This document shows positions 1 to 5,817 of a stretch of DNA of 6,170 nt, one piece after another; the stretch's first letter is position 1, and each line of letters opens with the position of its first letter. The translations under genes and the position numbers were made by a program. The stretch spans positions 1 to 6,170 of the forward strand of contig JAQVLS010000103.1 in NCBI GenBank assembly GCA_028704035.1. The letters are read 5' to 3'. The notes under the pieces were generated by a model that was not told where the DNA came from, searched no databases, and worked only from the letters and a program-made list of their open reading frames with translations. The stretch comes from Desulfotomaculaceae bacterium (GTDB lineage Bacteria > Bacillota > Desulfotomaculia > Desulfotomaculales > Pelotomaculaceae).

Positions 1-1580
1 ATCCTATTTTCTGTGAATCGTCCGTCCTCATCCAGCGGAGCGTTAGCCTGTGCGATAACAAAATTTTCTTCTTCATCAGCGGTAAGGTAAACAATTTCAT
101 CCGTTACCCGCCTGTTTTCCTTATCAACTTTGCGGTAAGGGGTTTCTATAAAACCAAATTCGTTGATCTGGGCATATGTGCTTAGCGACCCGATCAATCC
201 GATATTTGGACCTTCAGGCGTTTCAATGGGACACATCCTGCCGTAGTGGGAATGGTGCACATCACGGACCTCAAAACCGGCTCTTTCCCTGGAAAGACCT
301 CCCGGGCCAAGCGCCGAGAGTCGCCTTTTATGCGTTAGTTCAGCCAGGGGGTTTGTCTGGTCCATAAATTGCGAAAGCTGGCTTGAACCAAAGAACTCCT
401 TGATGGACGCCACAACCGGACGGATATTAATTAGAACCTGGGGCGTAATTACATCAACATCCTGAATAGTCATTCTTTCCCGGACGACTCTCTCCATCCT
501 CGAAAGACCGATCCGAAACTGGTTTTGCAGGAGTTCGCCCACAGAGCGTAACCTGCGGTTGCCCAGGTGATCGATATCATCCACCTGTCCCTCACCGTTC
601 ATTAGCCCAAGGAGATAACGAAGGGTATCAAACACATCTTCCCTGGTTAGCTCCCTGATAAACCGGGGTGACAAATCCTTCTTCAGGCTAGAACCGGCTT
701 CGTCTTCACCAGCGGTACTCTGGGCGGGCCGATAGAGAATACCGTGCTTAAGCTTTTTTTGAATTTTATAACGCCCCACATTGGCCAGGTCATAGCGCTT
801 CGATTCAAAGAACAACGCTTCTAAGAGGGATCGGGCGCTTTCGACAGTAGGCGGTTCCCCAGGGCGCAGACGCTTATAAATTTCAACAAGTGCTTCCTCT
901 TCGCTGTCTGTATTGTCACGGCTCAAAGTTTCCTGAATGTTTTTATCTTCATTAAAAAGCTCAACAATTTTGGCATTCGAACCACAACCCAAAGCCCGCA
1001 CCAGTACGGTTGCGGGTATCTTCCTGGTTCGGTCAATGCGGACAAAAATATGGTCGTTCACATCTGTCTCAAATTCCAACCAGGCGCCCCGGTTGGGAAT
1101 GATTGTAGCAGTAAAGAGGTTTTTCCCGGTGGGGTCGATAGTTTTCGCAAAATAAACACCAGGTGAACGGACTAGCTGGCTGACAATAACCCGTTCAGCG
1201 CCGTTGATGATAAAAGTACCCTTTTCGGTCATCAAGGGAAAATCACCCATGAAAACTTCCTGTTCTTTGACCTCTCCGGTTTCTTTGTTGATCAGCCTCA
1301 CCTTAAACCGCAGAGGGGTCGCATAAGTAAAATCCCTCTCCTTACACTCTTCCACCGAATATTTGGTGTCTCCCATGGTATAATCCAGGAACTCTAATAC
1401 AAGGTTGCCGGTAAAATCCTGAATCGGGGAAACATCACGAAATACTTCTTTTAAACCTGTTTTTAAAAACCATTCGTATGAATTACGCTGAATCTCAATT
1501 AGATTGGGCAGTTCCAGCACTTCTTTTAATCTACTAAAGTCATAACGGTATCTGGTTCCTACCCCTTCTGGATAAGCCAT
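1..1580 (-). CDS. rpoB: RNA polymerase beta subunit, N-terminal part (3' end outside window)
   Basis: Beta subunit of DNA-directed RNA polymerase, which forms one side of the catalytic cleft in the core enzyme. The frame is open for 526 codons with no frameshift, and the gene runs off the left edge, so less than half of a usual ~1,150-1,250-residue protein is present. Visible landmarks are [19 protein letters not shown] near residue 126, the rifampicin-binding cluster at residues 398-429 (begins [11 protein letters not shown], ends SALGPGGL), and [15 protein letters not shown] at 448-462. The residues equivalent to E. coli Q513, D516, H526, R529 and S531 are the usual sensitive types. I chose the ATG at 1580 because it gives the family-like [15 protein letters not shown] and has GGGGGTG 11 nt upstream. 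An in-frame ATG at 1589 lies only about 2 nt from that site. The gene follows rplL after a long regulatory gap. Identification is certain; only the start is open by three codons. Confidence 0.99.
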   Translation of the reverse strand, partial: MAYPEGVGTRYRYDFSRLKEVLELPNLIEIQRNSYEWFLKTGLKEVFRDVSPIQDFTGNLVLEFLDYTMGDTKYSVEECKERDFTYATPLRFKVRLINKETGEVKEQEVFMGDFPLMTEKGTFIINGAERVIVSQLVRSPGVYFAKTIDPTGKNLFTATIIPNRGAWLEFETDVNDHIFVRIDRTRKIPATVLVRALGCGSNAKIVELFNEDKNIQETLSRDNTDSEEEALVEIYKRLRPGEPPTVESARSLLEALFFESKRYDLANVGRYKIQKKLKHGILYRPAQSTAGEDEAGSSLKKDLSPRFIRELTREDVFDTLRYLLGLMNGEGQVDDIDHLGNRRLRSVGELLQNQFRIGLSRMERVVRERMTIQDVDVITPQVLINIRPVVASIKEFFGSSQLSQFMDQTNPLAELTHKRRLSALGPGGLSRERAGFEVRDVHHSHYGRMCPIETPEGPNIGLIGSLSTYAQINEFGFIETPYRKVDKENRRVTDEIVYLTADEEENFVIAQANAPLDEDGRFTENR

Positions 1581-1719
1581 CTGATGCATCACACCCCCGT
1601 CATAAAATAAAAACAAAAATCAATCTAATTCATTTGAATGGTGACATTATAAATAAATAATGATAAAATAATCATGTAAAAATGGCGTCGCGGATTATTT
1701 CTTTCATGATAAACAAGTT

Positions 1720-1755
1720 AAAAGCAAGGCTTGTTCTGTACAATACCTCGCTTTT
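1720..1755 (-). promoter_or_regulatory. Hairpin in the rpoB leader, possible attenuator
   Basis: In the minus-strand RNA, AAAAGCGAGG (1755-1746) pairs with CCUUGCUUUU (1729-1720), with one G-U pair. A 4-bp UUGU/ACAA helix lies inside (1743-1740 with 1734-1731), closed by a 5-nt loop. The 3' side runs into UUUUAACUUGUUU, which resembles a weak intrinsic terminator. It lies about 130 nt upstream of the rpoB start and downstream of both candidate promoters, so it would be part of the rpoB 5' leader. The structure is read directly from the sequence. A role in attenuation, RNA stability or processing is inference. Confidence 0.45.
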
Positions 1756-1809
1756 TTCAAATGTTGGCTATCTAAAATATTATTGCCTGACATCAGGAAT
1801 AAAATACAT

Positions 1810-1838
1810 ATTATACCACAAAAAAATAGTAGACTTTA
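1810..1838 (-). promoter_or_regulatory. Candidate second rpoB promoter (extended -10)
   Basis: On the minus strand TGGTATAAT (-10 hexamer at 1815-1810) is a perfect TATAAT preceded by TG one base away, the extended -10 arrangement. The hexamer at a 17-bp spacing (TAAAGT, 1838-1833) is a poor -35. The expected start is near 1803, giving a leader of about 220 nt before rpoB. The region is very A/T rich, so a chance match is possible. Confidence 0.4.
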
Positions 1839-1851
1839 GAGACATTCTAAA

Positions 1852-1880
1852 ATTTTAGCATAACAGGAATGCTCTGTCAA
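1852..1880 (-). promoter_or_regulatory. Sigma-A-type promoter for rpoB
   Basis: On the minus strand a perfect TTGACA (1880-1875) is followed after exactly 17 bp by TAAAAT (1857-1852), five of six matches to TATAAT. The expected start is near 1845, some 265 nt upstream of the rpoB ATG and about 50 nt downstream of the rplL-rpoB terminator hairpin. This position suits transcription of rpoB (and presumably rpoC beyond the window) independently of the rplJ-rplL transcript. The -10 overlaps a 12-bp palindrome CTAAAATTTTAG (1847-1858). Confidence 0.8.
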
Positions 1881-1929
1881 GACATTTTACGGAAATTGCC
1901 TGATGATTTTTCATAATTTTCAGGATTAT

Positions 1930-1970
1930 GCTTAACACAAAAAGGGCTGACAGCCCTTTTTGTGTTAAGC
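1930..1970 (-). terminator. Terminator/attenuator between rplL and rpoB
   Basis: There is a perfect inverted repeat of two 19-nt arms (1930-1948 and 1952-1970) around a 3-nt loop. The core reads AAAAAGGGCT-loop-AGCCCTTTTT, a compact G/C stem flanked by A5 and T5, so it looks like an intrinsic terminator in either direction. It begins 22 bp past the rplL stop codon. Partial termination between the stalk genes and rpoB is well known in E. coli and other bacteria, so this is probably an attenuator that lowers read-through from rplJL into rpoB. Because it is symmetrical, it could also stop antisense transcription toward rplL. Confidence 0.85.
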
Positions 1971-1992
1971 TATTTATTAATATAGACAAATC

Positions 1993-2370
1993 TTATTTAA
2001 GATCAACGGTTGCGCCAACTTCGGTAAGCTTTGCCTTAATTGCCTCCGCTTCCTCCTTGGACACTTTCTCTTTAACCGGTTTGGGAGCGTTGTCAACCAG
2101 ATCCTTTGCTTCCTTTAAACCAAGGGCGGTAATTTCTCTAACAACTTTAATTACGTTTACTTTTTTATCGCCGATGGCAGTAAGGACGACATCAAATTCT
2201 GTCTGTTCCACAACTTCCGCCGGAGCAACAGCAGCCGCGCCGGGGGCGGCGACAGCTACCGGGGCAGCTGCGCTTACACCAAACTCGTTTTCAAACTCTT
2301 TTACCAACTCAGATAATTCTAATACGGTCATGTTTTTTACAGCTTCAAGTATTTCCTGAACTTTAGACAT
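1993..2370 (-). CDS. rplL: 50S ribosomal protein L7/L12
   Basis: Stalk protein of the large ribosomal subunit; its dimers bind the C-terminal helix of L10 and recruit and stimulate the translational GTPases (EF-Tu, EF-G, IF2). The 125-residue length is normal. Residues 1-33 form the dimerisation and L10-binding domain, residues 34-52 are an Ala/Pro-rich hinge, and residues 53-125 are the globular domain with the diagnostic [19 protein letters not shown] (83-101), which contains the factor-contacting helix. The ATG at 2370 has AGGAGG 10 nt upstream. The gene lies 118 bp downstream of rplJ and is followed by a strong terminator hairpin, so it is probably the last gene of the main rplJL transcript, with some read-through to rpoB. 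The independent ribosome binding site suits the need for several L12 copies per L10. Confidence 0.99.
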   Translation of the reverse strand: MSKVQEILEAVKNMTVLELSELVKEFENEFGVSAAAPVAVAAPGAAAVAPAEVVEQTEFDVVLTAIGDKKVNVIKVVREITALGLKEAKDLVDNAPKPVKEKVSKEEAEAIKAKLTEVGATVDLK

Positions 2371-2430
2371 TTAATTCAAACCTCCTAATTTATGTTGATT
2401 TTTTGACTGATATTTTATTCATACCTCGAT

Positions 2431-2454
2431 ATAGTTATGGGGATAGTTATAGGG
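2431..2454. repeat. Tandem 12-bp direct repeat in the rplJ-rplL gap
   Basis: ATAGTTATGGGG (2431-2442) is followed directly by ATAGTTATAGGG (2443-2454): two adjacent 12-bp units differing at one base. It lies in the 118-bp spacer between rplJ and rplL, which holds no reading frame of note. It could be a slippage duplication. No function can be assigned. Confidence 0.7.
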
Positions 2455-2486
2455 ACAGCAGAATATATACCATCGCATCATGTCCC
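2452..2486. repeat. Inverted repeat just after the rplJ stop
   Basis: GGGACA (2452-2457) and TGTCCC (2481-2486) are perfect 6-bp inverted arms around 23 bp. The right arm ends two bases from the rplJ stop codon, and the left arm overlaps the end of the tandem repeat. The loop is long and no T-run follows on the minus strand, so it is not a convincing terminator. It may be an RNA stem between rplJ and rplL, or the remains of a small repeat element. Confidence 0.4.
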
Positions 2487-2488
2487 AT

Positions 2489-3016
2489 TTAAGCTTCCTC
2501 TGCGCGCACCTTGCGTACTGCTTCCAGAGTATAGACCAAACTGCGAAGGGTTCCTTGCAGTACATTCGCGAACCCATACAGCGGGGTCTGCATCCCACCC
2601 AGAATCTTGGCCAGAAGCACCTCCCGCGAAGGCAATTCAGCCAGTTCCTTCACTTCCCTGACGTCGATTACCTTGCCTTCCAGAACGCCGGCCTTGATCT
2701 CCATCTTCTTTATCTCCTTGATAAATCCAGAAAGAATTTTCGCCGGCGCTACAGGGTCTGCGCCAAAGGCAATAGCCACCTGCCCTTCTAAAAAGGGTTT
2801 GAGCTCTTCTAATCCTGTCTGTGCAGCAGCCAGGCTAACAAGGGTGTTTTTGGCAATTTTTAATTCGCAGTCTGCCTCACGCAACCTCCGGCGAAGTTTT
2901 GTTGCTTCAGCCACATTCAGCCCCCGGTAATCGGCAAGGACGGCAGCTTGAGAACTTTCAAACTTTTCTTTCATCTCCTGGACTATTCTTTCTTTTTCTG
3001 CTTTGCTTCTAGGCAT
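2489..3016 (-). CDS. rplJ: 50S ribosomal protein L10
   Basis: L10 anchors the L7/L12 dimers to 23S rRNA and forms the base of the ribosomal stalk. The 175-residue length is normal. The N-terminal globular domain includes the conserved YRGL at residues 30-33 and KNTLV at 56-60. LPSREVLLAKILGGMQTPL (129-147) precedes the C-terminal helix (about 148-175) that carries L12 dimers. The ATG at 3016 has GGGAGGTG with an 11-nt spacer. In known systems the L10(L12)n complex binds its own mRNA leader and shuts down expression, and a matching leader with a terminator lies directly upstream here. rplL follows after 118 bp. The C-terminus is acidic (AEEA) and the protein looks intact. Confidence 0.99.
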   Translation of the reverse strand: MPRSKAEKERIVQEMKEKFESSQAAVLADYRGLNVAEATKLRRRLREADCELKIAKNTLVSLAAAQTGLEELKPFLEGQVAIAFGADPVAPAKILSGFIKEIKKMEIKAGVLEGKVIDVREVKELAELPSREVLLAKILGGMQTPLYGFANVLQGTLRSLVYTLEAVRKVRAEEA

Positions 3017-3055
3017 TCTTCTTCAAACACCTCCCTTCTCTCACCACCAATGACT

Positions 3056-3087
3056 AAAAAGGCCCCCGCAAACATGCTGCTGAGGCC
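3056..3087 (-). terminator. Intrinsic terminator of the L10 leader
   Basis: In minus-strand RNA, GGCCUC (3087-3082) pairs with GGGGCC (3066-3061), with one U-G pair. Beyond an A/G mismatch a further GCA/UGC helix closes a 7-nt loop, and five U residues follow (3060-3056). This is a standard hairpin plus U-tract, placed between the L10 leader aptamer and the rplJ ribosome binding site. It is therefore a conditional attenuator, not the end of an operon. Confidence 0.85.
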
Positions 3088-3171
3088 GTACGTTATCGTT
3101 AACGCAAGGAAATATCAGCCTCGGCTGGCGGCGTACAGCCATTATGCAAAGCACCAGCGGTCTACAGCAAC
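3056..3171 (-). ncRNA. L10 leader (autoregulatory mRNA element of rplJ-rplL)
   Basis: Minus-strand RNA from 3171 to 3056 carries hallmarks of the Firmicute L10 leader family (Rfam L10_leader). A CUGUAGACCGCUGGUGC segment (3167-3151) is followed by GCCGCCAGCCGAGGCU (3132-3117), with GCUGG (3158-3154) pairing to CCAGC (3128-3124). An intrinsic terminator then ends about 20 nt before the rplJ ribosome binding site. GAGGC (3122-3118) can alternatively pair with GCCUC (3086-3082), the 5' arm of the terminator, giving an antiterminator. The expected logic is that excess L10(L12)n binds the upper stem, frees the terminator arm and stops transcription. Motif and pairing are seen; the mechanism comes from studied relatives. 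Confidence 0.88.
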
Positions 3172-3188
3172 TACAATATTAAGGTATG

Positions 3189-3217
3189 AGTATACAGACA
3201 CCAGACAGAGGAATGGA
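3189..3217 (-). promoter_or_regulatory. Weak candidate promoter for the L10 leader
   Basis: TATACT (3194-3189) on the minus strand is a good -10 and would start transcription near 3182, just ahead of the L10 leader, which is where a dedicated rplJ promoter is expected. The hexamer 17 bp upstream (TCCATT, 3217-3212) is a poor -35. The leader could equally be reached by read-through from rplA. Confidence 0.3.
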
Positions 3218-3269
3218 AACACATATTTCTTACAGGCATTCCTTTGGGGACGAGGTATTTCCCCGATTA

Positions 3270-3968
3270 TTAGTCGTTTATTTTTTGCGTAATAATCTTG
3301 ATACCGGGACCCATTGTAGAACTCAAAGTAATACTTTTCATATATTGCCCCTTTGCCGCAGCGGGTTTTGCCCGTATCAAAGTGTCGATTAATGTTCGCA
3401 AGTTTTCAAGCAATTTTTCGTTATCAAAAGAAACCCTGCCAATCGGGGCGTGTATATTACCGGCTTTATCCACCCGGTATTCAATCTTACCAGCTTTTAC
3501 TTCCTTTATCGCCTTGTCCACATCAAAGGTGACCGTGCCGGTCTTGGGGTTGGGCATCAGGCCGCGCGGACCCAGGATACGGCCCAGCTTGCCGACTGTA
3601 CCCATCATATCCGGAGTAGCAACAGCTACATCAAATGCCAGCCAGCCTTCCTTCTGGATCTTTTCTACCATGTCCTCTGCCCCGACAAAATCAGCTCCGG
3701 CATCGATTGCCTCTTTTACCTTATCGCCTTTGGCAAAAACCAGGACCGTACGTGTCTTGCCGGTACCGTGCGGCAGTATTACTGCGCCCCGGACCTGCTG
3801 ATCGGCGTGGCGCGGGTCTACACCCAAACGGACGGCTACTTCTATTGTTTCATCAAACTTGGCCGGAGCTACCTTCTTGAGTATTGTAAAAGCTTCGTTC
3901 GGCTCATAAAGGGTATTCCGGTCAATTTGTTTTACAGCGTCTGTAAATTTCTTACCATGCTTTGGCAT
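3270..3968 (-). CDS. rplA: 50S ribosomal protein L1
   Basis: L1 binds 23S rRNA at the mobile L1 stalk, which helps release deacylated tRNA from the E site. In several bacteria it is also a translational repressor of the rplK-rplA mRNA. The length of 232 residues is usual. The signature region [19 protein letters not shown] spans 126-144 in domain II. In the RNA-binding domain I, Phe38 and the Thr218-Met219-Gly220 turn (in SSTMGPGIK) match the conserved rRNA-contacting residues. The ATG at 3968 has GGAGG with an 8-nt spacer. The gene follows rplK after 45 bp, a classic L11-L1 pair, and is followed by the 253-bp gap with the L10 leader. No clear terminator is visible right after its stop codon, so some transcripts may continue into rplJ. 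Confidence 0.99.
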   Translation of the reverse strand: MPKHGKKFTDAVKQIDRNTLYEPNEAFTILKKVAPAKFDETIEVAVRLGVDPRHADQQVRGAVILPHGTGKTRTVLVFAKGDKVKEAIDAGADFVGAEDMVEKIQKEGWLAFDVAVATPDMMGTVGKLGRILGPRGLMPNPKTGTVTFDVDKAIKEVKAGKIEYRVDKAGNIHAPIGRVSFDNEKLLENLRTLIDTLIRAKPAAAKGQYMKSITLSSTMGPGIKIITQKIND

Positions 3969-4013
3969 GTTTTCGACCTCCCTGTGGTATTAACGGAAAT
4001 ATTCCTCCCACTG

Positions 4014-4442
4014 CTATTCTTCTGCGATATCAATCCCCATACTCCGGGCCGTGCCTTCAACCATCAGTATGGCTGCCTCAACACTGGCCGCGTTTAAATC
4101 GGGCATTTTCAATTCTGCAATCTCCCGCACTTTGGAACGGGAGATCTTCGCGACTTTCTTTATGTTTGGCTCCCCGGAAGCTTTTTCGATGCCTACCGCT
4201 TTCTTTAACAGAACAGCTGCGGGCGGAGTCTTGGTTATAAAAGTAAAGGAACGGTCTTCGTAAACAGTAATCTCAACCGGGATAATCAACCCGGCCTGAG
4301 CTGCTGTTTTTTCGTTGTATTCTTTCACAAAAGACATAATATTAACTCCGTGCTGGCCTAAGGCCGGTCCTACAGGAGGAGCCGGGGTCGCTTTACCCGC
4401 CGGAACCTGCAATTTAATTATTGCCGATACTCTCTTTGCCAC
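4014..4442 (-). CDS. rplK: 50S ribosomal protein L11
   Basis: L11 binds the GTPase-associated region of 23S rRNA, contributes to EF-G and release-factor function, and is needed for RelA-type stringent sensing and thiostrepton binding. Its 142 residues are normal. The N-terminal domain has the proline-rich [15 protein letters not shown] (20-34), including the conserved Pro22, Pro23 and Pro26 of the thiostrepton site. The C-terminal RNA-binding domain has [15 protein letters not shown] (106-120) and [11 protein letters not shown] (127-137). The start codon is GTG at 4442, supported by AAGGAGGTG with an 8-nt spacer and by the family-typical MAKRV beginning. It lies 41 bp after nusG and 45 bp before rplA, consistent with one nusG-rplK-rplA transcript. 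Confidence 0.99.
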   Translation of the reverse strand: MAKRVSAIIKLQVPAGKATPAPPVGPALGQHGVNIMSFVKEYNEKTAAQAGLIIPVEITVYEDRSFTFITKTPPAAVLLKKAVGIEKASGEPNIKKVAKISRSKVREIAELKMPDLNAASVEAAILMVEGTARSMGIDIAEE

Positions 4443-4483
4443 TTGTACTACACCTCCTTCTTGCGTCGTTAGACTTGAGGATT

Positions 4484-5011
4484 TTAAGAAATCTTTTCAA
4501 CTTGTATAAAATCAAGGTCAATGGGGGTCTCTCTGCCAAACATTGAGATAACAACCCTTACCTTGCCTTTTTCAATATTTATTTCTTCAACCTGGCCAAT
4601 AAAGTTCTCGAACGGTCCAGCTATTACACGGACGCTTTCACCAATAGAGAAATTAATTCGCGCCCGCGGCTCATCAACACCCATCTGTCTGATAATCTGG
4701 TTCGCCTCAGCCTCATTCAGCGGGATCGGCTTTGATCCAGAACCGACAAAGCCTGTCACTCCGGGCGTATTTCGCACCACGTACCAGGAATCATCCGTCA
4801 TAAACATTTCCACCAGCACATAACCTGGAAATATCTTACGTTTTGTTATCTTTTTTTTCCCGTCCTTAATTTCTATCTCATCTTCCATGGGCACAAGAAT
4901 ACGAAAGATTTTTTCTTCCATATTCATTGATTCTATACGTTTTTCAAGATTAGCCTTAACCTTATTTTCGTAACCGGAATAGGTATGTACAACATACCAG
5001 TCTTTTTTCAT
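4484..5011 (-). CDS. nusG: Transcription termination/antitermination factor NusG
   Basis: NusG binds the clamp of elongating RNA polymerase and modulates pausing; in various bacteria it contacts Rho or ribosomal protein S10. With the ATG at 5011 the protein has 175 residues, the normal size. The NGN domain (about 3-115) begins [16 protein letters not shown] and contains FPGYVLVEM (61-69) and [10 protein letters not shown] (81-90). The KOW domain (about 122-175) has [14 protein letters not shown] and ends [23 protein letters not shown] at 5020 would add three residues (MYF). Neither start has a Shine-Dalgarno at ordinary distance: the strong AGGAGGTG is 35 nt upstream of the ATG with a hairpin between. 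I favour the ATG because NusG proteins usually begin a few residues before WYVV. rplK follows after 41 bp. Confidence 0.98.
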   Translation of the reverse strand: MKKDWYVVHTYSGYENKVKANLEKRIESMNMEEKIFRILVPMEDEIEIKDGKKKITKRKIFPGYVLVEMFMTDDSWYVVRNTPGVTGFVGSGSKPIPLNEAEANQIIRQMGVDEPRARINFSIGESVRVIAGPFENFIGQVEEINIEKGKVRVVISMFGRETPIDLDFIQVEKIS

Positions 5012-5055
5012 AAAATACAAGGGACCATTCTACAAGTAAGGCCCCTCACCTCCTC
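5012..5055 (-). promoter_or_regulatory. Hairpin-bridged ribosome binding site of nusG
   Basis: The only strong Shine-Dalgarno before nusG is AGGAGGTG at 5054-5047, ten bases after the secE stop codon and 35 nt from the nusG ATG. Between them GGGGCC (5045-5040) pairs fully with GGUCCC (5026-5021), with one G-U pair, around a 13-nt loop. Folding this stem leaves 1 nt on the 5' side and UUGUAUUUU (9 nt) on the 3' side, giving an effective spacing of about 10 nt. Sequence and pairing are seen; use of the folded form by ribosomes is inference, with a known parallel in phage T4 gene 38. Confidence 0.6.
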
Positions 5056-5061
5056 AGGAAT

Positions 5062-5487
5062 TTATCTATTAATAACGAATCTCAAGACTGTGCTAAGAAG
5101 TGAATCAAAAATCCAAAGCAGTGCCCCTACAAACAACACCGCCACCACTACCACAACGGTGTAAATAATTAATTCCTTGCGTCCAGGCCAGTTAACCTTC
5201 TTGAGTTCGCCATATGCCCCCTTGAGAAATTTCTGGATGAGTTCAATTTGGTTAACTTTTTCTTTCTTTGCCGTAGAATCTTTTTTAGCTTCTTTCCTGG
5301 CAACGTCTCTTTTGTCTTTAACTAAAGCGATATCTTTTTTGACAGCATCCTTTTTATCGGTTTTTTGTCTGAAAATATTTTTGCTTTCTTTACTATCTTT
5401 CTTCAGGACAGAACTTTTTCCGGTATTTCTTTTTTGACCTGTTTCTTTTTTATTTTTCCCGTCGTCCTGCTTCCTGGTAACAGCCAT
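5062..5487 (-). CDS. secE: Preprotein translocase subunit SecE with long charged N-terminal extension
   Basis: SecE is the small essential subunit that clamps SecY in the SecYEG channel of the cytoplasmic membrane. The family core is at the C-terminus: an amphipathic helix and conserved loop GELKKVNWPGRKELI (93-107), then one membrane-spanning helix at about 107-127 (IYTVVVVVAVLFVGALLW) and a short tail. This core is about 60 residues, the size of many Gram-positive SecE proteins. The first 80 residues or so are extra, rich in Lys, Asp and Glu, with recurring KKD motifs, and probably disordered in the cytoplasm. I chose the ATG at 5487 (AAGGA 11 nt upstream, 141 residues). Upstream in-frame starts reaching 5532 lack a ribosome binding site. 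It sits between rpmG and nusG, the usual place. Confidence 0.96.
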   Translation of the reverse strand: MAVTRKQDDGKNKKETGQKRNTGKSSVLKKDSKESKNIFRQKTDKKDAVKKDIALVKDKRDVARKEAKKDSTAKKEKVNQIELIQKFLKGAYGELKKVNWPGRKELIIYTVVVVVAVLFVGALLWIFDSLLSTVLRFVINR

Positions 5488-5556
5488 TAAACGCCACATC
5501 CTTAAATTTAATAAAGTTATTCCGCACAACAAGATATTTTACCTTCATTTTTATAA

Positions 5557-5583
5557 CATAGGCAGATGCGGCTATCTTCTATG
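5557..5583. repeat. Small stem-loop between rpmG and secE
   Basis: CATAG (5557-5561) pairs with CTATG (5579-5583), and inside it AGAT (5564-5567) pairs with ATCT (5574-5577) around a 6-nt loop, with a small asymmetric internal loop. It lies about 18 bp after the rpmG stop codon. There is no T-run of note on the minus strand, so it is not a clear terminator; it may be an RNA stem in the rpmG-secE transcript. Confidence 0.35.
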
Positions 5584-5600
5584 AGGACAAACCCTATATG

Positions 5601-5750
5601 TTATCTGGTTTCTTTATGCAGGGTGTGGATATGACAGAATCTGCAGTACTTCTTCATTTCAATCCTGTTAGTATCATTTTTCTTATTTTTCTCAGTGGTA
5701 TAGTTCCTTCTTTTGCATTCCGTGCAGGCCAATGTAACTCCTACTCTCAC
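5601..5750 (-). CDS. rpmG: 50S ribosomal protein L33
   Basis: L33 is a small protein of the large ribosomal subunit near the E site. This 49-residue frame starts [19 protein letters not shown] and ends [18 protein letters not shown], a close family match. Two CxxC pairs (Cys9/Cys12 and Cys36/Cys39) form a zinc ribbon, so this is the zinc-binding (C+) type; many bacteria also carry a zinc-free paralogue used under zinc limitation. The start codon is GTG at 5750 with GGGGAGG and an 8-nt spacer. It is the first gene after a near-consensus promoter and leads the rpmG-secE-nusG-rplK-rplA run. A 113-bp gap separates it from secE. Confidence 0.97.
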   Translation of the reverse strand: MRVGVTLACTECKRRNYTTEKNKKNDTNRIEMKKYCRFCHIHTLHKETR

Positions 5751-5817
5751 CAGAGGCACCTCCCCTAAACCAAAAAAAAATTAGGTCCATCATTTTTCAT
5801 GAAAATTTTACTTATCA

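Noticed and set aside
1770..1849. Short minus-strand frames in the rpoB leader (21 codons from ATG at about 1846, and 11 codons starting MKEIIRDAIFT)
   Set aside because: Neither has a Shine-Dalgarno sequence and the composition looks like random A/T-rich sequence, so they are not supported as leader peptides.
1928..2359. Open plus-strand frame of 143 codons opposite rplL
   Set aside because: It is the antisense shadow of rplL, with a low-complexity Ser/Thr/Ala protein and no ribosome binding site; part of it runs through the terminator palindrome.
3172..3269. GGAATG...CATTCC pairing (minus strand) between rplA and the L10 leader
   Set aside because: The 6-bp stem has a loop of about 20 nt and no U-tract, so it cannot be called a terminator for rplA.
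3298..4097. Overlapping plus-strand open frames opposite rplA and rplK (including one of 215 codons)
   Set aside because: They lie antisense to highly conserved ribosomal protein genes, have no recognisable product and no suitable start signals.
5488..5532. Longer SecE starting upstream (up to 5532, or ATG at 5499)
   Set aside because: The upstream starts lack a ribosome binding site; AAGGA at 5503-5499 is correctly spaced for the ATG at 5487 but overlaps or follows the others.
5488..5535. Possible promoter directly before secE (TTGTTG, 16 bp, TAAATT)
   Set aside because: The -35 matches poorly and the predicted start would fall inside or after the secE ribosome binding site.
5488..5600. 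tRNA gene sought in the rpmG-secE gap (and in 5751-6038)
   Set aside because: Some bacteria carry tRNA genes near here, but no cloverleaf-like arms or T-loop motif are visible in either gap.
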